Source: Bacillota bacterium
GTDB taxonomy: Bacteria; Bacillota; Clostridia; Christensenellales; CAG-138
Assembly (NCBI GenBank): GCA_023416895.1
Contig: JAEZGQ010000067.1
Span: 1 to 21,769, forward strand
Length of the DNA stretch: 21,769 nt
Reading direction: 5' to 3'
In this document: positions 1 to 7,222 of the stretch, piece by piece
Numbering within the stretch: position 1 is the stretch's first letter
Layout: every line of letters starts with the position of its first letter
The notes under the pieces: generated by a model
What the model saw: only the letters and a program-made list of their open reading frames with translations
What the model was told of the DNA's origin: nothing
Database searches by the model: none
Made by a program: the position numbers and the translations under genes

Positions 1-200
1 CCCTTTTGCAGCGCGTCAGCAAGCAGGTATTCAAGCTTTCGCACCTTGTTGCCGCCCAAGGCGACCCCCGTCATATCGTCGCGCTTTACATAGATGTTGC
101 GCGAAAGCGCCGCGCTCACGTTGTCGAGCCGGTAAAGGGGCGTTGGCAGCTGCGCAAGAGGAATTCGCGGAATGTTCTGATAAAACTCCATGTTAAGCAT
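1..200 (-). CDS. D-cysteine desulfhydrase / ACC deaminase-family PLP enzyme (partial)
   Basis: Only the N-terminal 66 or so residues are in the window; the rest lies beyond base 1. The translation reads MEFYQNIPRIPLAQLPTPL, then a KRDD segment and LGGNKVRKLEYLLADAL. This is the conserved start of the fold-type II PLP enzymes that include D-cysteine desulfhydrase (DcyD) and 1-aminocyclopropane-1-carboxylate deaminase; the lysine of GGNK is the PLP Schiff-base residue in the family. DcyD converts D-cysteine to pyruvate, H2S and ammonia, but the part seen cannot separate the two activities or related D-amino acid lyases. Two in-frame ATGs exist, at 200 and 191. A GGAG lies at 208-205, close to the first and far from the second, so the start is uncertain. 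The ATG at 200 lies inside the inverted-repeat end of the element at 194-467. Family assignment is confident; exact substrate is not. Confidence 0.8.
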   Translation of the reverse strand, partial: MLNMEFYQNIPRIPLAQLPTPLYRLDNVSAALSRNIYVKRDDMTGVALGGNKVRKLEYLLADALQK

Positions 201-467
201 AGCACTCCAGTCCGAATACGCCCAAACGGCATATTTTGGTCGTTTTCATCGTTATCGTCGGTTGGAATAGCGCCGCTATGCCGCCCTCCTCCGCCTTGAA
301 ACCGCCTCAAACTATGCCGTTTGGGTCGGCGAGCCACAAAAACGTATGGTGTGGCAGAGCGCGACGAAGGCACGAAGGCGTAGCGGGGTCTACGGCAAGC
401 GGCTTCAACAAAGCTATGGCGCGCCATACGCTTCTGTGGCCGTGTTCGGATTGGCGCGCTATGCTTA
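194..467. mobile_element. MITE-like element with 27-bp terminal inverted repeats, no ORF
   Basis: The first 27 bases (194-220) and the reverse complement of the last 27 (441-467) match at 23 positions; both begin TAAGCATAGC. The 274-bp interval has no convincing gene. It holds further palindromes: an inverted pair at 221-232 and 314-325 (CCCAAACGGCAT), a hairpin at 267-279, and a perfect 14-bp palindrome at 415-428 (TATGGCGCGCCATA). The right end supplies the TAA stop of lysA, and the left end contains a candidate start codon of the neighbouring PLP-enzyme gene. The outermost bases are TA on both sides, which would fit a TA target-site duplication as in IS630/mariner-type MITEs, but because the repeat itself ends in TA this cannot be proven. 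It may instead be a large REP-like palindrome or mRNA-stabilising structure. Confidence 0.5.
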
Positions 468-1721
468 CCCCTCCAAATCAAGGCCCAAAACGTCGAGCGT
501 AGCAAAGTAGTCCTTCACGGTTTCGGCGCGGCGTATAAGCTTTGCCTCGCCGCTTTCCTTCAAAAGAAGCTCCGCGTGCTTTAGCTTGCCGTTGTAGTTG
601 TAGCCCATGGCAAAGCCATGCGCGCCCGTATCGTGTATTACAAGGATGTCGCCCTTTTCGATTTCGGGGAGCGCCCTGTCCACAGCAAACTTATCGTTGT
701 TTTCGCACAAAGAACCCGTAATGTCGTATACATGGTCCAAAGGCGCGTTTTCCTTGCCGAGCACGGTGATGTGGTGGTATGCGCCGTACATGGCGGGGCG
801 CATCAAATCCACCGCGCACGCGTCCATGCCAACAAAGCGCTTGTGGGTGTTTTTTTCGTGCACGGCGCGCGTTACAAGGAAGCCCGCAGGGCCGCTCACG
901 TAGCGCCCAAGCTCGGTGAAGATGGCGGGCTTTAGGCTTGTTCCCGAAAACGCCTTTTCGTAGGCCTCCTTCACGCGTGTGCCGACGAGCGCGAGGTCGA
1001 TGGGCTCGTCGTCCGGACGGTAAGGGATGCCGATGCCGCCCGAAAGGTTGATGAACGCGATTTCTGCCCCCGTTTCTTTATGAAGCTCCACGGCGGTTTC
1101 AAAAAGCAGCGCCGCAAGCGCGGGATAATACGCCGCGTCGGTGGTGTTGCTCGCCAAAAAGGCGTGAAGCCCAAACCGCTTTGTGCCAAGCTTCATGAGC
1201 TTTAAAAAACCCTCTGTCAGCTGCTCACGCGTAAAGCCGTACTTGGCCTCGCCGGGGTTACCCATAATGGTATTGCCGAGCTTGAACATGCCGCCAGGGT
1301 TGTAGCGGCAGCATATGGTTTCGGGGATGGCGCCGTTTTCCTTCAAAAATTCGATGTGTGAAACATCGTCGAGGTTGATGGTGGCGTTCAGCTTTCTCGC
1401 GTAGAGAAAGTCCTCCGCAGGGGTAGCGTTGGAGGAAAACATGATTCCCTCCCCCGTTACGCCCACAGCCTTTGCCATAATAAGCTCCGCATAGGACGAG
1501 CAGTCGAGCCCGCAGCCCTCCTCGCTCAAAACAGCAAGAAGCGCGGGGTTCGGGCAGGCCTTTACGGCGTAGTATTCGCGGTACCCCACGTTCCATGAAA
1601 ACGCATTTTTCAGCGCGCGCGCGCGTGCGCGAAGTGTCGCTTCGTCGTATAAGTGGAAAGGTGTCGGAAAACATGCTGTGATTTCGTCGATCTTCGCCTT
1701 ATCAAACGGAAGCGTTTTCAT
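465..1721 (-). CDS. lysA: Diaminopimelate decarboxylase
   Basis: This 418-residue protein is a fold-type III PLP decarboxylase of the LysA/ornithine-decarboxylase superfamily. LysA removes CO2 from meso-diaminopimelate to give L-lysine in the cytosol, the last lysine-biosynthesis step. Visible motifs: YYAVKACPNP with the PLP lysine at about residue 54, HAFLASNT near 186, the glycine-rich SGGIGIPY near 228-234, ELGRYVSGPAG near 270-280, CENND with the active-site cysteine near 339, and GAHGFAMGYNYNGK with a conserved tyrosine near 374. Length fits the family. The start overlaps the stop of the upstream transglutaminase-fold gene (ATGA), so the two are translationally coupled. The stop TAA is the first triplet of the inverted repeat of the 194-467 element. 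A related D-amino acid or other diamine decarboxylase is a weaker alternative, because CENND differs slightly from the usual CESxD. Confidence 0.9.
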   Translation of the reverse strand: MKTLPFDKAKIDEITACFPTPFHLYDEATLRARARALKNAFSWNVGYREYYAVKACPNPALLAVLSEEGCGLDCSSYAELIMAKAVGVTGEGIMFSSNATPAEDFLYARKLNATINLDDVSHIEFLKENGAIPETICCRYNPGGMFKLGNTIMGNPGEAKYGFTREQLTEGFLKLMKLGTKRFGLHAFLASNTTDAAYYPALAALLFETAVELHKETGAEIAFINLSGGIGIPYRPDDEPIDLALVGTRVKEAYEKAFSGTSLKPAIFTELGRYVSGPAGFLVTRAVHEKNTHKRFVGMDACAVDLMRPAMYGAYHHITVLGKENAPLDHVYDITGSLCENNDKFAVDRALPEIEKGDILVIHDTGAHGFAMGYNYNGKLKHAELLLKESGEAKLIRRAETVKDYFATLDVLGLDLEG

Positions 1722-3103
1722 AGCTCAACACACTCCAACAGCTCCTGTTTGCGTGTGTACTCATGATACAATAGCCCGCGGTCAAGGTATTCAATTTCGC
1801 CCGTTTGGTTGTCGTAGGGGTCGCAGCGCCAATGGTTTTTATCCGGCGTGAACGCCGCTTGAAATTCACGGTTGGCGACCATACGATAGGGGTCGAGGTT
1901 GCCAAAGTAGAAGCGCCGCCTGTGCTCCGCGCCCACGCGGTGCGCGCCGCCGCCAAAGGAGGGGTCGGCAAACATCCACCCGTAGGGCGCCACGTAAAAC
2001 TCCGCCCAGTCGTGCGCCCCTATGCTCTCCGGTGAAGAATTGAGGCCAGACTGCCACTTGGCCGGAATGCCCGCGCAGCGGCAAAGCGCAATGAACAAAA
2101 GCGCCTGCACGCCGCAGTCCCCGCGGAAGTTCCGCGCGCAGTTTTCCGCAATGCTTTCAAGTGCGAAGTATTCACGCATGTAGGAATACTTGACGTTGAG
2201 GGTAACAAAGTCGTAAAACGCGCGCGCCTTTTCAAGCGGGTTATCGGTATGCTTGCTTAAATCCACCGCGAGCGCGCGAAGGTAGGGCGTAAATACGATG
2301 TGGGGATTCTGCTCTTGTGTAAAAAAGCTGGGCTGCTCTTTTTCGACCTTCGCGGGGTCGGGATCGACGTAGGTCACGATATTATCGTAGGAGTATTCCA
2401 CGAAAAACTCGTGGTTTTGTTGCATAACCTCCTCAAAGTACACCGTGCGCTGTGCGGCGTCCGCGGGCGCTATAAACGACGCTTCCGGGAAGGTTTTGTG
2501 AATGACGATGTTTCTCTGCTGACGCGCGTCCGCCGCGAGGGGGATGTGTACACGCACAGTTTTTCCTGCCTCAAACGCCTCGTCTTTAATTTTCACCGTG
2601 GCGCGAATGCGAAGACGGCAGCCGAAGCTTCCCTTTTCCTTCATGATACGAACGACACGGTCGAGCATGCCTTCTTCTTTTTCTTCGCTCTCATCCTCAC
2701 CGTCCACATGGCCGCGTTTCACATTGGCACGCGCGGCAAACTCCGCGTTCACCTTGAGGAGGGTTTGGTAGAAGCGGTTGAAGTAGCGCTCCTCGCCGCG
2801 CACGTAGATCCAGTCGATCTTAAATTCATCCACGAGCGTGCGGAATTCCGTCTCCGTAAAGTCCGGAATGTCCTGACGGATAATTTCCATGGCTTCCGCT
2901 AAGCTGTACGGATAGTCGTCCTCGATGCGGCGGATAAGCTCGCGCTCTACGATGAGGCATTGACGCAGAGGTTCGGGGATCTGGTTTTTGAGCCGAAGCT
3001 CGATGAGGCGCAGCGCGCCTTCAAAGTCGCCGTGCAGCTTACGGCGCTGAATGTCTTCGGGCAGGCCGACATTCAGATACTGAAACGAATCGTTGATGGG
3101 CAT
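1718..3103 (-). CDS. Transglutaminase-like (papain-fold) protein with long N-terminal region
   Basis: This is a 461-residue protein starting MPINDSF. An AAAGGA seven bases upstream favours this ATG over a longer reading frame that begins at 3160. The C-terminal third carries a transglutaminase-like core with the Cys-His-Asp triad in order: GDCGVQALLF (Cys about 330), GAHDWAEFY (His about 364) and FADPSFG (Asp about 380). The N-terminal 260 or so residues are charged and partly helical, with an acidic stretch around 132-146, and match no family I recognise. No signal peptide or membrane segment is seen, so a cytoplasmic location is likely. Bacterial members of this superfamily are usually peptidases or amidases rather than crosslinkers. 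The ATGA overlap with lysA suggests a job linked to diaminopimelate-containing peptides, but that is inference. The exact reaction is unknown. Confidence 0.8.
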   Translation of the reverse strand: MPINDSFQYLNVGLPEDIQRRKLHGDFEGALRLIELRLKNQIPEPLRQCLIVERELIRRIEDDYPYSLAEAMEIIRQDIPDFTETEFRTLVDEFKIDWIYVRGEERYFNRFYQTLLKVNAEFAARANVKRGHVDGEDESEEKEEGMLDRVVRIMKEKGSFGCRLRIRATVKIKDEAFEAGKTVRVHIPLAADARQQRNIVIHKTFPEASFIAPADAAQRTVYFEEVMQQNHEFFVEYSYDNIVTYVDPDPAKVEKEQPSFFTQEQNPHIVFTPYLRALAVDLSKHTDNPLEKARAFYDFVTLNVKYSYMREYFALESIAENCARNFRGDCGVQALLFIALCRCAGIPAKWQSGLNSSPESIGAHDWAEFYVAPYGWMFADPSFGGGAHRVGAEHRRRFYFGNLDPYRMVANREFQAAFTPDKNHWRCDPYDNQTGEIEYLDRGLLYHEYTRKQELLECVEL

Positions 3104-3216
3104 AAAAGATTCCTTTCTTTGTTGCTTTGTAGTCTTTAGGGCGAAAAACGACAAAGGCACGCGGAGAACCGCTTTTAAGGGCGATAAATATTATCGTCCT
3201 TGCTGTATCGGGGATT

Positions 3217-3343
3217 GTCAAGGGGCCGCGGCCCCTTGACGTTCATTCCGGCTTCGGCGGCATGCACGCCGAAACGGATGAAAGCCGCAGGCTTTCGTAC
3301 TTCTCGCGCTTTGACGACCGCATGACAGCATGCAGTCAAAGCG
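3217..3343. repeat. Cluster of stacked perfect palindromes/hairpins
   Basis: Four inverted repeats follow one another in non-coding DNA: a perfect 24-bp palindrome at 3217-3240 (arm GTCAAGGGGCCG); 3253-3259 with 3267-3273 (TTCGGCG/CGCCGAA); 3280-3286 with 3290-3296 (GAAAGCC/GGCTTTC, 3-base loop); and 3307-3315 with 3335-3343 (CGCTTTGAC/GTCAAAGCG), which encloses GCATG/CATGC at 3320-3324 and 3329-3333. A fifth hairpin, the terminator at 3352-3380, follows. On the minus strand the outer arm of the 24-bp palindrome ends in TTGACA (3221-3216), with a possible -10 GATAAT at 3195-3190. The 20-base spacing is too long for a good sigma-A promoter. The block lies upstream of the transglutaminase-fold gene and could be an operator region or a palindromic repeat. 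Confidence 0.7.
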
Positions 3344-3351
3344 TGCAATCC

Positions 3352-3380
3352 TCAAAAAAGTGGCTGTGCCACTTTTTTGA
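3352..3380 (-). terminator. Intrinsic terminator after the oppABCDF-nlpC/p60 unit
   Basis: A perfect 13-bp stem (3352-3364 with 3368-3380) has a 3-base loop. Read on the minus strand, the 3' arm contains six T residues after the GC-rich part (GCCACTTTTTT). It starts three bases after the stop codon of the NlpC/P60 gene. The arms are A-rich on one side and T-rich on the other, so it could work in both directions. Confidence 0.8.
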
Positions 3381-3383
3381 CAT

Positions 3384-4205
3384 TTAAAATATGGAGCCAA
3401 TCTTTAAAATCCCGTTCGCGAGGTCCTCGCGATAATTATCGGCATCAGGGTCAAGGCTGTTCACTACAACGCCGTCGTCACCGGCACGGCCGGTAGCGTG
3501 CACATAGCTGCCGTCCCCTATGTAAATGGCCACATGCCCCTTGAAAAACAGCAAATCGCCCTTTCTCATGTCGGAACGCGCGATTTCACACATGGGGAAA
3601 CCTGTCACAAGCTGGGCATTGCGGTATATGGAAACGCCGTGCAAGTAGTATGCAATGCTTGCAAGCCCTGAACAGTCAATGCCTTCGGGCGTTTTGCCGC
3701 CCCAGCGGTATTGCACGCCGAGATAGGAAAGTGCGGCATTTACGATGGCCTCGCGAAACGCCTCTTCATCGCAGCAACGCTCGGTATGATAGGGCCCAAG
3801 GTGGCTTTTCCTTACATATGCAATTTCCCCGCCGATGAGCCGGAGCTTTTCCCATGCGTCGTTTTCCTCGCACACGCCAAGCGAGTTCACAAGCGCGCCG
3901 CGCGTAAGCGTGATAAGCCTTGTGGCCTGGTAGCTTGGCGAAGCCATGCAATCCGCATGCGCCGACCAAACGGTTTTTAAGGCTCCCGTTTCATAGGCGG
4001 AAAGCTCATTTTCGTCAAAGCACAAGCAGCCCTCGTGCGCGTGGGACGCGTAGCGGTAAGGGGTTACGATGCTGTAAAAGCCGTTTTCAAGCGCGGCTCC
4101 TACCTCCACCGTCATGCCGTAAAGCGCTTCGTCATCAAGCTCGCCCTCGTGTGCGGGCTTCACCATGAGAGGGGCAATCGGTACCAAAACCAACGCTTTT
4201 TTCAT
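3384..4205 (-). CDS. NlpC/P60 (C40) peptidase with SH3b-like N-terminus, YkfC-like
   Basis: This 273-residue protein has a C-terminal NlpC/P60 cysteine-peptidase domain (about 148-273). The catalytic residues are visible as GIDCSG (Cys178), KGHVAIYIGDG (His224) and YVHATG (His236). Residues 1-140 look like bacterial SH3 repeats. No signal peptide is evident, so it should act on imported peptides in the cytosol. The arrangement and neighbours match Bacillus YkfC, a gamma-D-glutamyl-diamino acid endopeptidase that trims murein peptides and sits beside peptide-transporter genes. The start overlaps the oppF stop (ATGA), placing it in the opp operon. By eye, the conserved acidic residue after Cys (RDS in YkfC) is RNA here (Asn196), and the SH3b tyrosine may be Cys60. 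The fold is sure; gamma-D-Glu-DAP specificity is inference. Confidence 0.88.
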   Translation of the reverse strand: MKKALVLVPIAPLMVKPAHEGELDDEALYGMTVEVGAALENGFYSIVTPYRYASHAHEGCLCFDENELSAYETGALKTVWSAHADCMASPSYQATRLITLTRGALVNSLGVCEENDAWEKLRLIGGEIAYVRKSHLGPYHTERCCDEEAFREAIVNAALSYLGVQYRWGGKTPEGIDCSGLASIAYYLHGVSIYRNAQLVTGFPMCEIARSDMRKGDLLFFKGHVAIYIGDGSYVHATGRAGDDGVVVNSLDPDADNYREDLANGILKIGSIF

Positions 4206-5140
4206 TGCGCAAGCTCCTTTCTGTACGCGTCGAGCTCGCGCTCGTTGCCAAGCACGAAATGCTCCGGTTCAACTTCCTGCCAAACGGGCGTGTCCACGGA
4301 ATAATCGTGAACGGAGGGGTCGTATACAACAAGCGTTTTCTTCTTTTCGCGCACAGGATCCGCCATGGGCAGCGCGCTTAAAAGCGCTTTCGTGTACGGG
4401 TGCAGCGGGTGGCAGAAAAGCTTTTCGCACTCCGCAAGCTCCACGATTTGCCCCTTATGGATGACCGCGATGCGGTCGGAGATGAAGCGCATCACGCTCA
4501 GATCGTGCGCGATGAACAAATACGTAAGGCCGCGCTCCTTCTGGAGCTTGCTCATGAGGTTTAGTACCTGTGCACGGATGGAAACGTCGAGTGCGCTGAT
4601 GGGTTCATCCGCAATGATGAACTGCGGTTCCATGATGAGCGAGCGCGCAATGCCGATGCGCTGGCGCTGGCCACCCGAAAACTCGTGCGGGAAGCGCGTC
4701 GCAAACTCCGGCAAGAGCCCAACGCTCATAAGCGCCTCCTCCACAAGACCCATGCGTTCCTTTGAGGAAATGTGCTTTTTGGTGGTATAGGTGCCTTCGG
4801 AAACGATGTAGTCCACCTTCGCGCGCTCGTTGAGCGACGCCATGGGGTCCTGAAAGATCATTTGAATTTCGGAAATTACCTTACGGTCGAGCTCCTTGGA
4901 GATTTTGCCGTTGATGCGCTCACCCTTATAAATGACCTCCCCGCCCGAAGTCGGGTGGATGCGGATGATCGCGCGGCCGATGGTGGTTTTGCCGGAGCCG
5001 GATTCGCCCACCAAGCCGAAGGTTTCCCCTTTGTAGATGTTAAAGCTCACACCGCGCACAGCCTTGAAGGCCTTGCGCCGCGAGCCAAAGGTCACTTCGA
5101 GGTTTTTTACCTCAAGCAAAACTTCGCGATTGTTGTTCAT
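4202..5140 (-). CDS. oppF: Oligopeptide ABC importer ATPase, OppF/AmiF type
   Basis: This is a 312-residue ATPase that drives peptide import as one half of the OppD-OppF pair on the inner face of the membrane. It has Walker A GESGSGKTT (about 45-53), the Q-loop FQDPM (Gln97), the signature FSGGQRQR (about 154-161), Walker B FIIADEP (Glu179) and the switch histidine in FIAHDL (His212). The C-terminal tail (HFVLGNERELDAYRKE) resembles the AmiF/OppF form of Gram-positive bacteria and lacks the cysteine cluster found in many Opp/Dpp ATPases. I chose the ATG at 5140, which has AGGGGG six bases upstream; a GTG at 5155 would overlap oppD. The stop overlaps the start of the NlpC/P60 gene by ATGA. Confidence 0.93.
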   Translation of the reverse strand: MNNNREVLLEVKNLEVTFGSRRKAFKAVRGVSFNIYKGETFGLVGESGSGKTTIGRAIIRIHPTSGGEVIYKGERINGKISKELDRKVISEIQMIFQDPMASLNERAKVDYIVSEGTYTTKKHISSKERMGLVEEALMSVGLLPEFATRFPHEFSGGQRQRIGIARSLIMEPQFIIADEPISALDVSIRAQVLNLMSKLQKERGLTYLFIAHDLSVMRFISDRIAVIHKGQIVELAECEKLFCHPLHPYTKALLSALPMADPVREKKKTLVVYDPSVHDYSVDTPVWQEVEPEHFVLGNERELDAYRKELAQ

Positions 5141-5151
5141 GGCGCTCCCCC

Positions 5152-6186
5152 TCACTCACATGTGCGTATGCCGCGGATGTGCGGCGGTGCTTCGACCTTG
5201 GGCGCGCGCGGATCAAGCAACCATGTGCGCGCCTTGTGCGTGGGCGAAACGTCGAAGTAGGGCGGCTGCTCGATGAAGTCGATCTTGAGCGCGTTGGGGT
5301 TACGCGGCGCAAACGCATCGCCTTCGACCTCTTTGAAAAGATTGGGCGGCGAACCCTCGATGGCGTTGAGGTTTTGCCCCTTAATGCCGTGCTGCGGCAA
5401 AGAGGCGAGAAGCGCCCATGTATACGGGTGGCGTGGGTCGTAAAAAATCTCGTCCACATTGCCGTACTCGATGATGTCGCCGGCGTACATCACAGCCACG
5501 CGGTCTGCAATGTTAGCGACCACGCCCAAATCGTGCGTGATGAAGATGATCGTAAGGTTGTACTTTTCCTTCAGCTCTTTCAAAAGCTTTAAGATCTGCG
5601 CCTGAATGGTAACGTCGAGCGCGGTCGTCGGCTCGTCGCAAATGAGGATTTTGGGGTTGCACGCAAGCGCAATGGCGATGACCACCCTTTGGCGCATGCC
5701 GCCCGAAAACTCGTGCGGGTACTGCTTGTAGCGGCGTTTGGGTTCCTCAATGCCCACGTCCTCGAGCACGCGGTACACCGCCTGCTTCAATGCCTCACCC
5801 TTCAACCCTTGGTGCATGGAAATGGCTTCGCCGATCTGCGCACCGATGGTTTTTAAGGGGTTAAGGCTCGTCATGGGGTCCTGAAGAATCATGCAAATTT
5901 CTTTGCCACGTATTTTGAGCCAGTCCCTCTCTTTTTGGAATTTGGCGAGGTCAACAGGCTCTCCCATGCCGTAGTAGAGGATCTCCCCACTTTCCACAAA
6001 GCCATTCGCGTCGAGAAGGCCGATGAAGTTTTTGTTCAACACGCTTTTGCCGCAGCCCGATTCGCCCACGATGGCGAAGCTTTCGCCCCGCTGCACCTCA
6101 AGCGACACGCTGCGGATGGCGTGAAGCACCCTGCCGCGCAGGTTGAACTTTACGTTGAGGTTGTTGACCTTCAAAATGGTTTCCAT
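5152..6186 (-). CDS. oppD: Oligopeptide ABC importer ATPase, OppD/AmiE type
   Basis: This 344-residue ATPase is the partner of OppF. Motifs: Walker A GESGCGKSV (about 41-49), Q-loop LQDPMTSLNP (Gln102), signature FSGGMRQR (about 160-167), Walker B ILICDEPTTALD (Glu185) and the switch histidine in FITHDL (His218). At the C-terminus, where many Opp/Dpp ATPases carry an iron-sulphur cysteine cluster (GCxFAxRC), this protein has GDAFAPRNP (289-297), with Asp and Asn in place of the cysteines. That variant is known in streptococcal/lactococcal AmiE/OppD proteins. The start is METILK, preceded by AAGGGGGG; a longer frame to 6237 runs back into oppC and is not favoured. It lies 10 bases after the oppC stop and 11 before the oppF start. 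Confidence 0.93.
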   Translation of the reverse strand: METILKVNNLNVKFNLRGRVLHAIRSVSLEVQRGESFAIVGESGCGKSVLNKNFIGLLDANGFVESGEILYYGMGEPVDLAKFQKERDWLKIRGKEICMILQDPMTSLNPLKTIGAQIGEAISMHQGLKGEALKQAVYRVLEDVGIEEPKRRYKQYPHEFSGGMRQRVVIAIALACNPKILICDEPTTALDVTIQAQILKLLKELKEKYNLTIIFITHDLGVVANIADRVAVMYAGDIIEYGNVDEIFYDPRHPYTWALLASLPQHGIKGQNLNAIEGSPPNLFKEVEGDAFAPRNPNALKIDFIEQPPYFDVSPTHKARTWLLDPRAPKVEAPPHIRGIRTCE

Positions 6187-6196
6187 GCTGCCCCCC

Positions 6197-7222
6197 TTAC
6201 ACGTGGTTCTTCGGGTCTGCCGCGTCGGAAAACGCATTGCCTACCACGTAGAACGAAATGGTCACAAGGGAAAGGACGATGGTCGGGTAAATGAGCTGAT
6301 AGCGAAGCCCCGGCGTGAGCATGAGCTTTCGTCCCGCGTTTACAAGGTTGCCAAGGCTTGGCGTGGTGGCCGGTAGCCCGAGGCCGATGTAGGTAACGAA
6401 CACCTCGTAGCCGATGTTTGCGGGGATCGCCAGCGCAAAGCGTAGCATGATCACCGAGATGATGTAAGGCAAAAGGTTTTTGGTGATGATGCGAAGGATT
6501 CCCGTACCCAAGCAACGGGAGGCGAGGTTGTACTCACGGTCGCGGATGACGAGGATTTGGTTTCTGACAAAGCGCGCCATGCCGATCCAGCTTGTAAGAG
6601 ACATGGCGATGATCATCGTGCTAATGCCCGGGCGCAATATGTACGCCACCAAAATGAGGATGATGGTAACGGGGATGTTGTCGAGCACGTTGTAGATTTC
6701 CGTAAAAAGGAAATCGAGCTTTCTCACATAGCCCCAAAGCACGCCCATGAGAATGCCCACCACCGCCTCAATGAGCGCTACGGTTGTGGAAATGAGAAGC
6801 GACGTGCGCGTTGCCGCCCAAAGCTGTGCCCATAAGTCCTGGCCGATTTGGTTGGTGCCGAGGATGAACGAATCCCCTGCCTCGGTCACCTCGCCGGGGG
6901 GTATGTTTTTGTAAAAAAGGCCCGTGAGCGGATCGTTGTAAACGGTAAATGCCTCGCGCTGGTTGGGGAGAATGGGCTGAAGGAAGGTAAACATCAAAAT
7001 CGAAGCCACCAAAATCACAAGGATCATGGCCGCACGGTTTTTGCTAAACACCTTGAAGGTGCTGCGCCAGTAAGAGTAGTTGCTGTAACCGGTACGCTCC
7101 ACCGCCGCCGCGTCAAACGACGCAAAGCTGAAAAGCTCCTCCTGGGTAAGGCTGTGCCTGAGCATGTCGTTCATGCTCTGTTCCAGCCGTTCAATTTTCG
7201 GGTGTTTGAAACGTAATCCCAT
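6197..7222 (-). CDS. oppC: Oligopeptide ABC importer permease, OppC type
   Basis: This 341-residue membrane protein is one of the two permeases forming the peptide channel. A cytoplasmic N-terminus of about 60 residues precedes the first membrane segment (MILVILVASILMFTFL). A periplasm-side loop follows, then the permease core with several hydrophobic segments. The ATPase-docking EAA-type loop reads ASRCLGTGILRIITKNLLP, and the C-terminus keeps the family pattern VTYIGLGLPATTPSLGNLV and NAFSDAADP. The ATG at 7222 shares one base with the oppB TAA stop (TAATG), and AAGGAGG lies upstream, so translation is coupled to oppB. Confidence 0.93.
   Translation of the reverse strand: MGLRFKHPKIERLEQSMNDMLRHSLTQEELFSFASFDAAAVERTGYSNYSYWRSTFKVFSKNRAAMILVILVASILMFTFLQPILPNQREAFTVYNDPLTGLFYKNIPPGEVTEAGDSFILGTNQIGQDLWAQLWAATRTSLLISTTVALIEAVVGILMGVLWGYVRKLDFLFTEIYNVLDNIPVTIILILVAYILRPGISTMIIAMSLTSWIGMARFVRNQILVIRDREYNLASRCLGTGILRIITKNLLPYIISVIMLRFALAIPANIGYEVFVTYIGLGLPATTPSLGNLVNAGRKLMLTPGLRYQLIYPTIVLSLVTISFYVVGNAFSDAADPKNHV

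Noticed and set aside
194..467. CRISPR or tandem-repeat array
   Set aside because: The repeats are inverted and nested, not regularly spaced direct repeats.
116..505. 129-codon open frame on the minus strand across the lysA-PLP enzyme gap
   Set aside because: It overlaps the lysA end and the real PLP-enzyme frame, and lies mostly in the palindromic element. The composition is Arg-rich with no ribosome site.
3190..3221. Sigma-A promoter for the transglutaminase gene (TTGACA and GATAAT, minus strand)
   Set aside because: The spacing is 20 bases, too long for confidence; kept only as a remark under the palindrome cluster.
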